64,000 nucleotides of DNA from Miltoncostaea sp963823515 (GCA_963823515.1 CAWGMB010000019.1:1-64000); one strand, 5' to 3'. Counted from the stretch's first letter, positions 27,514 through 37,440 are shown. Made by a program: numbers and translations. Notes: a model not told the origin generated them from the sequence alone.

Positions 27514-27612
27514 GGCCCCACTGGCGCCGCGCGGTCGTGGGGGTTAACCCGTCAGTCCTGCGGGCCCCACCGGCCCTCCGCGCCGTCCGGCCCCCGGGGC
27601 CACCCGCCGGCC

Positions 27613-28704
27613 CTACTGGCGGAGAAGGTAGAAGCGCCAGAAGTCGTTCTCGATCGGAAGGACCTCGCACGCCCCGAAGCCCGCCTCGCGGGCGTAGCGG
27701 GCGACGGTGTCGGCGCGCATCACGGTGCCGGTGCCCGCCGGGTCCTCGCCGACCATCCCGACGGGGAGGCAGTGCGTGACGCTGAAGCCGTAGTACAGGC
27801 GCTCGATGTCCCCCGCGTCGGGGCTGAACCGATCCGCGGTCATCTCGTCGCCGATCAGCACGACGCCGCCGTCGCGGAGGAGGCCACGCGCCGCACGCAG
27901 CGTCGCGACCGGATGGGACATGTCGTGCAGCGCCTCGAAGATGGTGACCAGGTCGTACGCGCCGGCCAGGTCGGCGCTCGCGGCGTCACCGTGGATGAAA
28001 GTGACCCGATCCCCGAGATCGGTCCGCGCGTCGATCGCCAGCAGCTCGTTGGCGCGGATGATGGACGCTTCGTCGAGGTCGATCCCGTCCACCCGGACGA
28101 GGGGGTACCCGCGGGCCATCGCGACCGTCGATCGCCCGAGGCCGCACGCGATGTCGGCGACCCGGGCCGGCGGCTCCGCCGTCAGCCGCTCGTGGACTCC
28201 CGGCACGGCGGGGAGCCAGTCGCCGGTGAGCAGGTTGTCGAAGAGGATCCGTGAGAAGCGGGCCTGCCCTTCGTGAAGGTCGGGTCCGTAGTCGGCATAC
28301 GGGACCCCGCCCCCCGAGCGGAACGCATCGAGCACCGCCGCCAGGGGGCCGGTGCACGCCACGAAGAGCTGGGCCATCGGAGTCATGAAGTTCATGCTCA
28401 GCTCGTCGAGCAGCACCTCCGCGTGCGCGGACGGCAGGTCGTAGCGCCGTTCGTCGTCTGAGAGGTCGGGGTCGTCGACGGAGAGGATCCCGCTCATCGC
28501 CTGCTGCTCGAGCCACTCGCGGGCGTACCGCGGGTGCACGCCGGCCGCATGGGCCAGGCTACCTGCGGTCATGGGGCCGCCGCCGGCGAGGGCTCGGTAG
28601 AGGCCGAGGCGGTCTCCGATGTAGACGCACACCAAATCGAAGCCCCCCAGCGCGGCGCCGAACAGTCGCTCGACGAGCGCCGCCGCGTCGTGTGCGTCAG
28701 CCAT
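27613..28704 (-). CDS. Class I SAM methyltransferase with N-terminal winged helix (Rv2258c-like)
   Basis: In 363 aa an N-terminal helical winged-helix-like dimerisation domain (GFDLVCVYIGDRLGLYRALA, then PRYAREWLEQQAMSGIL) is followed by a Rossmann methyltransferase. SAM motif I is VADIACGLGRSTVAMARG (about residues 183-200), and VDGIDLDEASIIRANE is motif II. The FEALHDMSHPVATLRAARGLL segment resembles O- and N-methyltransferases acting on small molecules. The arrangement matches Mycobacterium Rv2258c. Substrate is unknown. It is transcribed divergently from the SGNH hydrolase. Confidence 0.9.
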   Translation of the reverse strand: MADAHDAAALVERLFGAALGGFDLVCVYIGDRLGLYRALAGGGPMTAGSLAHAAGVHPRYAREWLEQQAMSGILSVDDPDLSDDERRYDLPSAHAEVLLDELSMNFMTPMAQLFVACTGPLAAVLDAFRSGGGVPYADYGPDLHEGQARFSRILFDNLLTGDWLPAVPGVHERLTAEPPARVADIACGLGRSTVAMARGYPLVRVDGIDLDEASIIRANELLAIDARTDLGDRVTFIHGDAASADLAGAYDLVTIFEALHDMSHPVATLRAARGLLRDGGVVLIGDEMTADRFSPDAGDIERLYYGFSVTHCLPVGMVGEDPAGTGTVMRADTVARYAREAGFGACEVLPIENDFWRFYLLRQ

Positions 28705-28945
28705 CGGAGCCCCTCAGGTCGCCAGCGTCCAGGCTACCCCGCCACCCCCGGATCGGTCCAGCGTCCACCCTCCCGCGATGGCGGCGAGCGTCGCCGTGGA
28801 CAGGGCGACGAAGGGCCCGACGAGCGGGACGGGCCCTCGACGGCCTCGACCGATTGCCATCGATCGGGGGGACGCATAGCTTCGCCGCCAAGAGGCCCGG
28901 GTCAGGCACCGGGTCGGCGTACCCATCCCAGGAGGAGAGCCCCTC

Positions 28946-29731
28946 ATGCCACGCACCCTCCGGCGCCTCGCAGGCACCGCCCTCCTGATCCTTCTCATCG
29001 CCACCGCGGTCCCGGCCGTCGCAGCGGCAGCCGACGACTACGTCGCGCTCGGCGACAGCTACTCGTCGGGCGTCGGCACCAACTCGTACACGCTCGACTC
29101 GTCCTGCAAGCGCAGCACGTACGCCTACCCGTACCTGCTCTCGCGGCAGCGCCCGAACACCTCGCTGAGCTTCGTCGCGTGCTCGGGCGCGACCACGGCC
29201 GACGTGATGAACGAGCAGATCTCCGCGGTGAACGGCACGACGGACATCGTCACGATCACGGTCGGCGGTAACGACCTCGGCTTCACGGGCATCATCGCCA
29301 CGTGCGTCCGCTTCAACTGCAACGCGACGCTGAACAGCACGCGGGCGACGGCGGACGCGACGCTGACGCCGAAGCTCGACACGGTGTACGCGGCGATCAA
29401 GGGCCGCGCCCCCGGCGCCACCGTCGTGGTGCTCGGGTACCCGCGCCTCTTCTCGACCTCGGGCTGCTTCGGGACCCTGGGCATCAGCGCCAGCGAGCGC
29501 GCCAACGCGAACCTTCTCGCCGACGAGATCGACCGCGTCACCGGGCTGCGCGCAGCGGCCTACGGGTTCACCTACGAGAGCGCGACGGCCGCCTTCACCG
29601 GGCACGCGGTGTGCGCGCGCCCCGCCTGGCTGAACGGCCTGAAGCTCTTCAACACGACCGAGAGCTTCCACCCGACCCGCAACGGTCAGAGCTCCGGCTA
29701 TCTGCCGCTGGTGCGCGCGGTCGTCGGCTAG
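28946..29731 (+). CDS. Secreted SGNH/GDSL esterase (lipase-like)
   Basis: This 261-aa exported hydrolase has a signal peptide (ALLILLIATAVPAVAAAA). Block I is YVALGDSYSSGVG with the nucleophilic Ser. Block III, VTVGGNDLGF, has the oxyanion Asn, and block V is SFHPTRNGQ with the catalytic His, the expected SGNH set. Six cysteines probably form three disulfides, as in the Streptomyces scoelicolor-type lipase family. It hydrolyses acyl esters outside the cell. A GGAGGAG site precedes the ATG. There is no adjacent operon partner. Confidence 0.93.
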   Translation: MPRTLRRLAGTALLILLIATAVPAVAAAADDYVALGDSYSSGVGTNSYTLDSSCKRSTYAYPYLLSRQRPNTSLSFVACSGATTADVMNEQISAVNGTTDIVTITVGGNDLGFTGIIATCVRFNCNATLNSTRATADATLTPKLDTVYAAIKGRAPGATVVVLGYPRLFSTSGCFGTLGISASERANANLLADEIDRVTGLRAAAYGFTYESATAAFTGHAVCARPAWLNGLKLFNTTESFHPTRNGQSSGYLPLVRAVVG

Positions 29732-30080
29732 CGGGTCACGCTCCCCGGCCTGCGGGCACCGGCGGCGACCGCGATGTCGCGATTCTCCGGAAGCCGTCCT
29801 CCGATGCGGGCAGCCGGTTCGATTCGTGGGCGTCCCTGGGGGGCTCGCCGGGATGTGGGTGGTCAACCAACCGCCCTCGGAGCGCGCGAGCCCGGTCGCC
29901 GATGGAGCACCGACCGATCGAGTTGCGCACCGGCAGCCGATTCTCGGCGTGGTGCATCGCGATCGACCCGAGCACATCGACTGGCGGAGGCCGTCGAGGC
30001 GGGGGCGAGGACCCGATCAGGCGGTCGGGGCGACCGAGCGTGTTCCCCTCGGCCGCGAAATCGGCGAGAATATCGTGTCG
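29732..30080. other. Intergenic, nothing recognised
   Basis: This interval lies between the esterase and the GlsB-like gene. Frames that continue through it lack start signals. No RNA gene or terminator stem stands out. Confidence 0.5.
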
Positions 30081-30407
30081 ATGGGACTCGTCGTGATCCT
30101 GCTGCTCGCCGTCGTTGTGCTCGCCGTCGTGGGCGCGGCCATCATGGGCATCGTCGCGCAGCTCCTGTGGTGGGCGCTCATCGGCCTCGTCATCGGCGCG
30201 CTGGCCCGCCTCGTGGTGCCGAGCCCGCGCGGGCTCGGGCTGCTGGAGACCGCCCTCTTCGGGATCGCCGGGGCGCTGCTCGGCGGGATCGTGGCCCGGG
30301 CGTTCGATGTCGGGAGCGTCATCCAGTTCGTCATCGCGGTGCTCGTCGCCGCGGTCCTCATCGCCGCGTTCGGGAGCGCGAGCCGCGACCGCGAGACGGC
30401 CTCCTAG
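30081..30407 (+). CDS. GlsB/YeaQ/YmgE-type membrane stress protein
   Basis: The 108-aa protein has three hydrophobic helices. The WALIGLVIGALARLVVPS and GLLETALFGIAGALLGGIV blocks are the signature of transglycosylase-associated (YmgE/GlsB) proteins. These are small stress-induced inner-membrane proteins with no known catalysis. It starts at the ATG at 30081; a GTG two codons upstream is equally possible. No operon partner is seen. It faces the frameshifted MFS gene. Confidence 0.88.
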   Translation: MGLVVILLLAVVVLAVVGAAIMGIVAQLLWWALIGLVIGALARLVVPSPRGLGLLETALFGIAGALLGGIVARAFDVGSVIQFVIAVLVAAVLIAAFGSASRDRETAS

Positions 30408-30436
30408 CAGGAGCCCGAGGGCGGCGACGTCCTCCG

Positions 30437-32066
30437 CTATGCCGGGGGCGAACGGGAGCCCGTCGTGGTGCCGGGTTGCACCGTGGGGATGCCGCGCGTG
30501 AACAGCAGCGCCACCAGGCTGAACAGCGCCAGGATCGACACGGCGGAGCGCAGCCCGACGATCCGGCTGTCCGCGTTGGTCTCGACGACGGCGTCGGCCG
30601 TGGCCCGAGGCACGTCCGCATCCGCCAGGGCGACCTTCAGGTCGGCATCCGACAGGAACGGGATGCCGCCCGCGAGCTCCGTCCGCGCCGTCGAGGCGAC
30701 CGTCGGGGGAACGTCCGGATTGCCCTGGATGCCCGTGAAGAAGGAGGCGGTCAGCGCGGAGATCAGCACGGCGCCGGCCAGGGCGGTGCCGATCGAGGCA
30801 CCGAGCTGGGCGCCGGTGTTCTGAAGCCCGCCGACCTCGCCGGCCTGCTCGTCGGGGACGGCGGAGACGGTGACGCTGCCCAGCTGCGAGGCCATCGCGC
30901 CCATCCCCGATCCGGCGAGCAGTAGCGGCCACGTCACGATCTCCGGGCCTGCTCCCGCGTCGAGCAGGGCGACGAGGAGCACGAGGCCGGCGAACACCAT
31001 CACGAAGCCGAGGTTGACGACGCGCCGCGGTGACGCGTTCGGGAGCAGCTTGGGGACGCCCACGGCGAAGAGCAGAAACGTCAGCGAGAGAGGTAGCAGC
31101 CGCACGCCCGTCGCGACCGCCGACAACCCGAGAGAGACCGACAGGAACAGCGGGAGGACGAAGAGGATGCCCGCCTGGATCACGAACATGAACAGGAACG
31201 AGACGACCCCCGCGCGCAGCTGGATGTTGCGCAGTAGCGCCGGGTCGATGAGCACGCCCTCGCCGCGTCCGAGGCGCCGGCTCTCCCATCCGAGGAAAGC
31301 GGCGAGCACCACACCGCCCGCCAGCACCATCCAGATGACCGGGGAGAGCCCGAGCCACTGGGGCGCCTCGGGCCTGGCCCGGACGAAGCCCCATGCCCCC
31401 GCGCGCAGGACGCCGAGCACGACCAGGCCGAGTCCGCCCGCCGAGAGGGTCGTGCCGACCAGATCCAGCTTCACGCCCTCCTCCGCCGGGGTGTCGTTCA
31501 GCCGGCGTGCCAGCAGAAGGATCACGAGTACGATCAGGACTTCGCCGGCGAACACCCAACGCCACGAGGCGTACGTGGTCAACGCACCGCCGACCACCGG
31601 ACCCGATGGCCGCCGCGATGCCGGCGGCGGCGGCGATGAGCCCGTAGGCGCGGGGGCGCTCGGGCTTGGCGAAGTTCGACGCGACGAGCGCCACGATCGC
31701 CGGCATGATCAGCACGGCCCCAAGGCCCTCGAGGAACGACCAGCCGATGATGAGGACCGTCAGGCTGGGGGCCAGGGCGGTCGTGAGGGACCCGCAGGCA
31801 TAGACGGCGCACCCGATCGAGAACGCGCGCTTGCGGCCGACGATCTCGCCGATCTTGCCGCCGGTGATCATCAGGGAGGCCATCACCAGCGTGTACAGCG
31901 TGATCGCCGTCTGAATCCCGGTGACGCTCGTTCCGACGTCATTGGCGACCGTGGCGATGGCCGTGTTCATGACGGTCGTGTCGAGAGCCATGACGAACTG
32001 GCCGGTCGCCAGCATCACCAGGACGAGCCCCGTTGCGCCGACCTGTCGCCCCGCCGCCTGCGTCAC
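30437..32066 (-). pseudogene. DHA2-family MFS exporter (14-TM), broken by one frameshift
   Basis: The two pieces make one EmrB-like exporter. Frame 1 starts at GTG 32066 (GGGAGAGG before it) and runs MLATGQFVMALDTTVMNTAI, GKIGEIVGRKRAFSIG, AYGLIAAAAGIAAAIG. After the break it resumes with VVGGALTTYASWRWVFAGEV, the DHA2 motif following helix 5. It ends RGIPTVQPG at 30437. The frame shifts at about 31596-31606, where dropping one base restores IGPVVGG. Both halves are otherwise intact with normal codon use, so this could be an assembly indel. The protein would export drugs or lipophilic compounds by proton antiport. Confidence 0.85.
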
Positions 32067-32248
32067 AACCTCTCCCCTGCGGTCGGCTCCGCTTCCGCCC
32101 GGGCGTGGCTCCCATCGGGCCGGGGACATCACGCTCATCCGGCCACCTGACTCCGGATGAGGAGGGGCGCCGGGGAACTACCGGTCAGCCACCCGGCCGC
32201 AACTGCGGCCGCCGCCGGGCACGCGCGGCTCGCGGCGGCGCGGGCGCG

Positions 32249-32662
32249 TCATCCCTGCTTGGCCGGCCCCGCGCGTTCCACCTGGATGCGGATCAGGACC
32301 CGGCGCTCACGCTCCATGCGGACCCGGTAGTCGTCCCAATCCACCTCCACCGCATCCGCGAAACTGCGCCGATAGTCCACGAGGGGTTCCATCGCCTCGG
32401 GCAGGGAGACGATCTCGGTCGCCCCTTCGATCCAGGCCCACGGCCCGAAGAACCGGTCGGTGAACAGGCAGAGCTGCGCCCATGGGTCCTCGCGCAGATA
32501 GCGGACCTTGTAGGCCGTCTCGCGCGAGCTGATCACGATCCTGGCGGCGTCGTCCACCGCCGCGACGACCGGCGACTGCCGGATTCCACCCGATGGATGG
32601 CGTGTCGCCAGGATCCCGTGGTGATGCTCGCGCGCAAACGCGCGAGCGCCCTCGATGTCCAT
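32249..32662 (-). CDS. PPOX-class F420-dependent oxidoreductase
   Basis: The 137-aa split-barrel protein has ILATRHPSGGIRQSPVVAAV, RIVISSRETAYKVRYLREDP, VCLFTDRF-like QLCLFTDRFFGPWAWIEG and a closing VDYDDYR-type helix. This is the pattern of F420-binding members of the pyridoxamine-phosphate-oxidase superfamily. They reduce small substrates or act in quinone and biliverdin chemistry. AAAGGGGG precedes the ATG. It is monocistronic. Confidence 0.9.
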   Translation of the reverse strand: MDIEGARAFAREHHHGILATRHPSGGIRQSPVVAAVDDAARIVISSRETAYKVRYLREDPWAQLCLFTDRFFGPWAWIEGATEIVSLPEAMEPLVDYRRSFADAVEVDWDDYRVRMERERRVLIRIQVERAGPAKQG

Positions 32663-32873
32663 CGTGCCCCCCTTTCGGTGCTCGGGGCGATCCTACGCCA
32701 GCCCCCGGCATCGGACCGGTGAGCGACGACCGCCGGCACCCCCGAACCCGGCGGCGGGCACCCACCGGTCCGAGTCGCCCGGCCGGCAGGAGGATGAGCG
32801 AGCCGGGGCGCAGCATCTTGAAGCGCGCGTGGACGGGCTCGGCGATGCAACGACGGGCGACCGCGATGCGACA

Positions 32874-33560
32874 TCACGGTGTGGCGACGGCGATGTCCAT
32901 GATCGCGTGACCGGCGCCGTCGAGCCGGTCGGCGGCGTTGGAGAGGTGGCGGTAGACCTCGCGCCGCCGTAGGGCGCTGAGCAGCCCCTCGATCGCCTCC
33001 CCGCCCGTGCCCCATCGCGCCGCGGCATCGGCCCCGAAGAGTTCCGAGAAGGCCGCGCGGTAGATCTTCTCCACCCGTCGCTCGGCCTTGTGCACGCGCG
33101 CGATGTGCTCGGCCACCAGTGCCGGATCGCCGCCCAGCCCCGCGATCCCGGCCCTCAGCTCGAGGGCCCCCTCGCAGAGGATCTCGGCGATGGCGACCAC
33201 GGTCGCGTCGGGCTCCATGGCGAGCATCCCCATCTCACGCACCGTGGTCTTGGCGTAGTTGGCCACGTCGTCGATGCGGCGGATGGCGACCGCCGTGAGA
33301 TCGCGGTCGAACATCGTCGTGAACGACCGGTTGAGCGTTTCGAGGTTGCGCTCCCGCAGACGGTCGCCGCGCTTCTCGATCGCCGAGACGCTCTCTGCTG
33401 CTGCGGCGTCGCCCGTGCGCGCATACTCCGCCAGGGCGGCGAGGGCGTTGACGGCGATCTGGGCCTGATCCACCAGGAGGGCGGAGAAGTCGGCGGTGCG
33501 CGGGAACATCCCGCGGACGAACCGGGAGAGCTCGGGTCGGTAGCGGCGCGGCGCGGTCAC
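32874..33560 (-). CDS. DUF47 / PhoU-like phosphate transport accessory protein
   Basis: This 228-aa all-helical protein has the PhoU-type pattern of three-helix bundles: QAQIAVNALAALAEYARTGD, SVSAIEKRGDRLRERNLETL and IDDVANYAKTTVREMGML. DUF47 proteins partner with Pit transporters, probably as regulators. The start is the GTG at 33560, 14 bases after the PiT gene's stop, so the two form an operon for inorganic phosphate uptake. No catalytic motif is expected. Confidence 0.88.
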   Translation of the reverse strand: MTAPRRYRPELSRFVRGMFPRTADFSALLVDQAQIAVNALAALAEYARTGDAAAAESVSAIEKRGDRLRERNLETLNRSFTTMFDRDLTAVAIRRIDDVANYAKTTVREMGMLAMEPDATVVAIAEILCEGALELRAGIAGLGGDPALVAEHIARVHKAERRVEKIYRAAFSELFGADAAARWGTGGEAIEGLLSALRRREVYRHLSNAADRLDGAGHAIMDIAVATP

Positions 33561-33573
33561 GAGCCCAGGCCTG

Positions 33574-34611
33574 TCAGCCCACGAGCGCGGCCGCGGCCGC
33601 GACAAGCCCGTAGAGGGCGAGCCCGGCGGCCGCGGATGCGGGGGAGGTGATGAGCCACACCATGATCATGGCCTTGCCGGTGTCCCACCGCACGCTCCGG
33701 GGCCGCTCCGCCGAGCCCGCGCCGGTGATCGACGAGGCCACGACCTGGGTGGTGGAGACCGGGCCACCGAGCAGGACCGCTCCGTAGACCACCCCCGCCG
33801 CTCCCGCCTGCGCGCCCGCGGCGTGCAGGGGCTCGAGACGGTAGATGCCATAGCCGAGGGTGCGCGCGATCCCCCAGCCGCCGGACACACCGCCGATCAC
33901 GAGCGTCGCCGCCGAGACCACGATCACCCACGGCGGGATCGAGAACGACGACTGCCGACCGCTCAGAACCAGCGCCAGGGCGATCACGCCCATGCTCTTC
34001 TGGGCCTCGTTGCCGCCGTGCGCGAAGGCGAGCAGGCCGGTACCGCCCACCAGCAGGCGACGCAGGGGGCGATTGGCGCGCCGCGTCGCGCGGCGCAGCG
34101 CGAGGCGGCCGAGCCGGAACACCACGAAGCCCGCCGCGAGGCCGACGATCGGCGAGAGGATCAGGGCCACGAGGATCTTGGTCACGCCCTCCAGCTGCCC
34201 GTCGGCAAGAGCCGAGAGCCCCCACTGCACGTGGCCGGGACCGGCGGCGGCCACGGTGACGCCCACCAGGCCGCCGACCAGGGCATGGGTGGACGAGGAG
34301 GGGATCCCGAACCGCCATGTGACCACGTTCCACACGGCCGCCCCGGCGATGCCTGCGGCCACGATCCCGAGCGCGGTGGTGGGGGCCAGGTCCGACAGGG
34401 TCACGAAGCCGCCGATCGTGTCGGCGACGGCAGTCCCGGCCAGGAAGGGCCCGACGAAGACCATGACCGCGAAGAACGCCAGGGCGCCGGCGGGACGGAT
34501 CGCGCGCGTGACGACCGCCGGCGTGCAGATCTCGGCCGCGTCGTGGAAGCCGCTGGTGACGTTGAAGGCGATCGCGGCGATCACGGTCAACGCGAGGAGT
34601 GCGGATTGCAT
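33574..34611 (-). CDS. PiT-family inorganic phosphate transporter
   Basis: The 345-aa protein has ten or so hydrophobic helices and two inverted halves. The N-terminal signature is FNVTSGFHDAAEICTPAVV and the C-terminal one AFAHGGNEAQKSMGVIALA, both recognisable as PiT motifs. The usual GANDxANA is altered to GFHDAAE and HGxNDAQ to HGGNEAQ, so a different ion specificity is possible. It transports phosphate (usually with H+ or Na+). The second gene of the operon is a DUF47 protein, the normal partner. Confidence 0.9.
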   Translation of the reverse strand: MQSALLALTVIAAIAFNVTSGFHDAAEICTPAVVTRAIRPAGALAFFAVMVFVGPFLAGTAVADTIGGFVTLSDLAPTTALGIVAAGIAGAAVWNVVTWRFGIPSSSTHALVGGLVGVTVAAAGPGHVQWGLSALADGQLEGVTKILVALILSPIVGLAAGFVVFRLGRLALRRATRRANRPLRRLLVGGTGLLAFAHGGNEAQKSMGVIALALVLSGRQSSFSIPPWVIVVSAATLVIGGVSGGWGIARTLGYGIYRLEPLHAAGAQAGAAGVVYGAVLLGGPVSTTQVVASSITGAGSAERPRSVRWDTGKAMIMVWLITSPASAAAGLALYGLVAAAAALVG

Positions 34612-34963
34612 CGCGCCCTACCGCGCCGCCTCCGGAGCGCGGTCTCCGTTCGCGTGATCGACGACCCTCATGGAGAGCGGCGGGGCCGGGATCGGCCCCG
34701 ATGGCGAGGAGTTGCCGGAGGTCGTTCAGGTGCGCGCCCGGCCCCGACAGGCCCCACCCCGACGACGGGAGGCCGAGCAGCGCCTCCCCCTGAGCATCCC
34801 GGTGTTCGCGACCGAGAGCCGAGCATCAGAACGACCGGACTGAACCGCCGCCGGGGCATACCTCTCCTCGGGCCGTACCGGGGCCCTTGCGTGCGACGGG
34901 TGACAGCCGCACAGGAACTGCACGATACTCGGACGCGTCCCGGCGGCGAGCAGGGAGGGCAAG
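34612..34963. other. Divergent intergenic region
   Basis: About 350 bases lie between the PiT gene (-) and the VOC gene (+). Only the GGGAGG ribosome site at about 34952 is clear. No other signal is seen. Confidence 0.5.
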
Positions 34964-35320
34964 GTGGCGAGCAACGTCGTGCATTTCGAGATCATGGGGC
35001 CGGACGGGTCCGCGCTCCGCGACTTCTACGGGGAGCTGTTCGACTGGTCGTTCCAGACCATGGAGGGGATGGACTACGGCCTCGTGAATCCGCCCGAGGG
35101 CGAGCCCGGCGTGGGAGGCGGAGTCGGGACGAACCCGGCCGGCCAGCCGCTGGTGACGGTCTACGTGACCATCGACGACGACCCGCAGGCCTACCTGGAC
35201 CGGGTGGTGGCGATGGGCGGCGGGGTCGTGATGCCACCGACCAAGGGCCCGGGCGACATCACCTTCGCGCTCTTCAGCGACCCGCAGGGCAACGTGGTGG
35301 GGGTCGTGAAGGGCGCGTGA
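34964..35320 (+). CDS. VOC family (glyoxalase-like) protein
   Basis: This 118-aa protein starts at a GTG after GGGAGG. It has the paired beta-alpha-beta-beta-beta modules of VOC proteins: VVHFEIMGPDGSALRDFYGE, LVTVYVTIDDDPQAYLDRVV, and FALFSDPQGNVVGVVKG. His7, a possible metal ligand, and the terminal Asn/Gly pattern fit, but whether a metal is bound is uncertain. Likely roles are isomerase, dioxygenase or resistance-type binding. It runs convergently into the DUF389 gene with a short hairpin between. Confidence 0.88.
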   Translation: MASNVVHFEIMGPDGSALRDFYGELFDWSFQTMEGMDYGLVNPPEGEPGVGGGVGTNPAGQPLVTVYVTIDDDPQAYLDRVVAMGGGVVMPPTKGPGDITFALFSDPQGNVVGVVKGA

Positions 35321-35331
35321 GCGCAGACGCC

Positions 35332-35354
35332 CCGGGCCTACCCGCCGGGCCCGG
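35332..35354. terminator. Stem-loop between convergent VOC and DUF389 genes
   Basis: CCGGGCC (35332-35338) pairs with GGCCCGG (35348-35354) around a 9-base loop. It overlaps the DUF389 stop codon, so it could serve both strands. The stem is short. Confidence 0.4.
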
Positions 35355-36426
35355 AGCCCGGCGACAGGACGCGGATCTCCTCGCGCGAGGTGATGCGCAG
35401 CGTGAGGTTGACGGGGCTTCCCAGCGCGGCGGTGAGCAGCTCCGCCAGAGAGGCCGCCGCGGCCGGGGTGCTGGCGCCGATCAGGTCGACCACCACCTCG
35501 ATCCGGGGTGAGCGACGCTGCACGTCGGTCTGCTCGACGGCGAGGTTCCGGTCGCCGAGCCAGTCGTTGACGGCCCGCGCGACGGCCTCCGCGTCGCGCG
35601 CCTCAGCCAGTGCGTCGCTGCTCTGGCGGCCGAGCGGATACGCGACCGCGATCACCGCGACGAGAGCCATCAGGAGGCCCGTGCGGATCCGGCGCGTGAG
35701 CCGCGCCGGACGGAAGGTGGCGTGGAAGCCCATGACGAGGAACACCACGGCGGCCGTGAAGACGATCGCGGCGAGGTTGGTGAGGAAGAGCAGGAGGGCG
35801 CCGCTCGCCATCGCGCCCGTCCCATGCTCGAGAGCGATGCCGAGCGCCGCGAGGGGCGGGACGAGGGCGACCGCGATCGCGACGCCCGGCAGCGCGGCCG
35901 CCCCCGCCTGGGGCCGGATGGTCACGTAGGCGGCCGCCGCTCCGGCCGCGATCGCGATCCCGAGGTCGAGGACGCCCGGCTCGGTGCGCGAGACGAGCTC
36001 GTTCGGCAGTTCCGCCAGCCGCTCCTGGGGCACGAAGCGCGCCAGGAACCACGCCAGGGCGACGGCGCCCGCGCTGGCCCCCGAGACGATGCCCAGCTGG
36101 GTGCCCTGGCGCCCCGGCCAGCCCATCACGAGCGCCGCCGAGAGCGCGGTGATCGGCGTCATCAGGGGAGCCACGAGCATCGCGCCGATCACCACCGCCG
36201 GCGAGTCGCCGAGTATCCCGAAGGTCGCGATCGTCACCGACAGCGCCATCAGGACCGCGAGGCGGCGGATGTAGGGGAGCAGCTCGGGCCCCTCGAGGAA
36301 GAGCTCGGCCAGGGCCGCCCGCCGCTCCTCCTCGCTCAGCCGGACATGGACGCGCCGGGACCGCGACCAGCGCCGCCGCTGGTCGCCCTCGTCCGATCCG
36401 ATCCGGTCGTCGTCCTCCCCGCTCAC
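35338..36426 (-). CDS. DUF389 family membrane protein
   Basis: The 362-aa product starts at the GTG at 36426. An acidic/Arg-rich N-terminus precedes the DUF389 core: LMALSVTIATFGILGDSPAV, VIGAMLVAPLMTPITALSAA and VAIAVALVPPLAALGIALE. It has about six membrane helices. Residues 290-362 form a soluble ferredoxin-like tail (RIEVVVDLIGASTPAAA). The family is of unknown function, widespread in actinobacteria and cyanobacteria. Here it is convergent with a VOC gene and has no operon partner. Confidence 0.9.
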   Translation of the reverse strand: MSGEDDDRIGSDEGDQRRRWSRSRRVHVRLSEEERRAALAELFLEGPELLPYIRRLAVLMALSVTIATFGILGDSPAVVIGAMLVAPLMTPITALSAALVMGWPGRQGTQLGIVSGASAGAVALAWFLARFVPQERLAELPNELVSRTEPGVLDLGIAIAAGAAAAYVTIRPQAGAAALPGVAIAVALVPPLAALGIALEHGTGAMASGALLLFLTNLAAIVFTAAVVFLVMGFHATFRPARLTRRIRTGLLMALVAVIAVAYPLGRQSSDALAEARDAEAVARAVNDWLGDRNLAVEQTDVQRRSPRIEVVVDLIGASTPAAAASLAELLTAALGSPVNLTLRITSREEIRVLSPGSGPGG

Positions 36427-36714
36427 CCGGGCATCCTGGCGGATCCTCCCGGGCGGTGCAGGGCGGAAGGACGTGCCATCGGCCGCCCGCACCGGCCCCG
36501 CAAACCGGGGGCCCCGGCAATCCGGCTTCGTTCGTCCTGCATGTGACCGGCGGCGGCGAAGCGGGATCCGCCCCGGACGCGGCGCCACTGCACGAGCCTC
36601 GCACGGCGATCCGGGGCCCTCCGCGCACGCCGCCCACTCGCGAGCGCCCGCGAATCCGAAACGCCGCGCTCACACGCCCCATTCATCCGGGCGCGGGAGT
36701 AGCTCGCCGCTGCA

Positions 36715-37440
36715 GTGAACATCGTCTACGGATTCCTTGTCGTCGCCGGGGCGGCCCTCGTCACGATCACCCGATGCGCTCGTCCGCCGCCGTGGCCCGA
36801 GGGGAGCTACTTCGCGGACGGCGACCGCGCCTCGGGGGTGTTCGGCGTCCTCGCGACGGGCTTCTCGATCCTGCTCGGGTTCATCATCTTCCTGGCGTTC
36901 ACGAGCTACGACCAATCCCGCACCGGAGCCGCGGCGGCGGCGCTGACGGTCAACAGCAGGTCGAGACGGCGCAGTTCCTGCCGCGGAGGGCGGCACCGAC
37001 GAGCTGACCGGCGTGCTGGCCTGCTACTCGCGCGCGGTCGTGAACCAGGAGTGGCCGCGGATGGAAGACGGCACCCAGGGTGACGCGATCAATCCCTGGG
37101 GCGTCGCCTCTTCGACACCGTGAAGGGGATCGAGCCTGCGACCGCGACCGGCAGTCGGCGACGACAAGTGGCTCGACCAGACGTCCACGCGGGAAGAGGC
37201 TCGCCGCGACCGCATCCACTGGGGCCACCGGCATCATCCCGACGCCGCTCGGGATCGCCCTCTTGTTCCTGTCCGCCATCGTCTTCGTCTACATGCTCTT
37301 CTTCGCCGACAGCGCCGAGCGTGCGGCTGACCAGGCCCTCCTGATGGGTCGGTCACCGCGACGATCACGTTCAGCTGCTACCATCTCGCGCTCGACCCTC
37401 CTCTTCGTGCGCGCCGCACCCCGGGCGTCACCCCGTCGCG
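36715..37440 (+). pseudogene. DUF4239 (bestrophin-like) membrane protein, multiply frameshifted
   Basis: Starting at a GTG, the first 75 codons give VYGFLVVAGAALVTITRC and GVFGVLATGFSILLGFIIFL, as in DUF4239 proteins. The coding then jumps frames at least four times: QQQVETAQFLPRRA, ELTGVLACYSRAVVNQEWPR (ending MEDGTQGDAINPWG), a THREEARRD-like segment and IALLFLSAIVFVYMLFFADS. Each piece is typical of the family but none is continuous. So many breaks in 700 bases mean genuine decay, or a locally very poor assembly. Confidence 0.75.
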
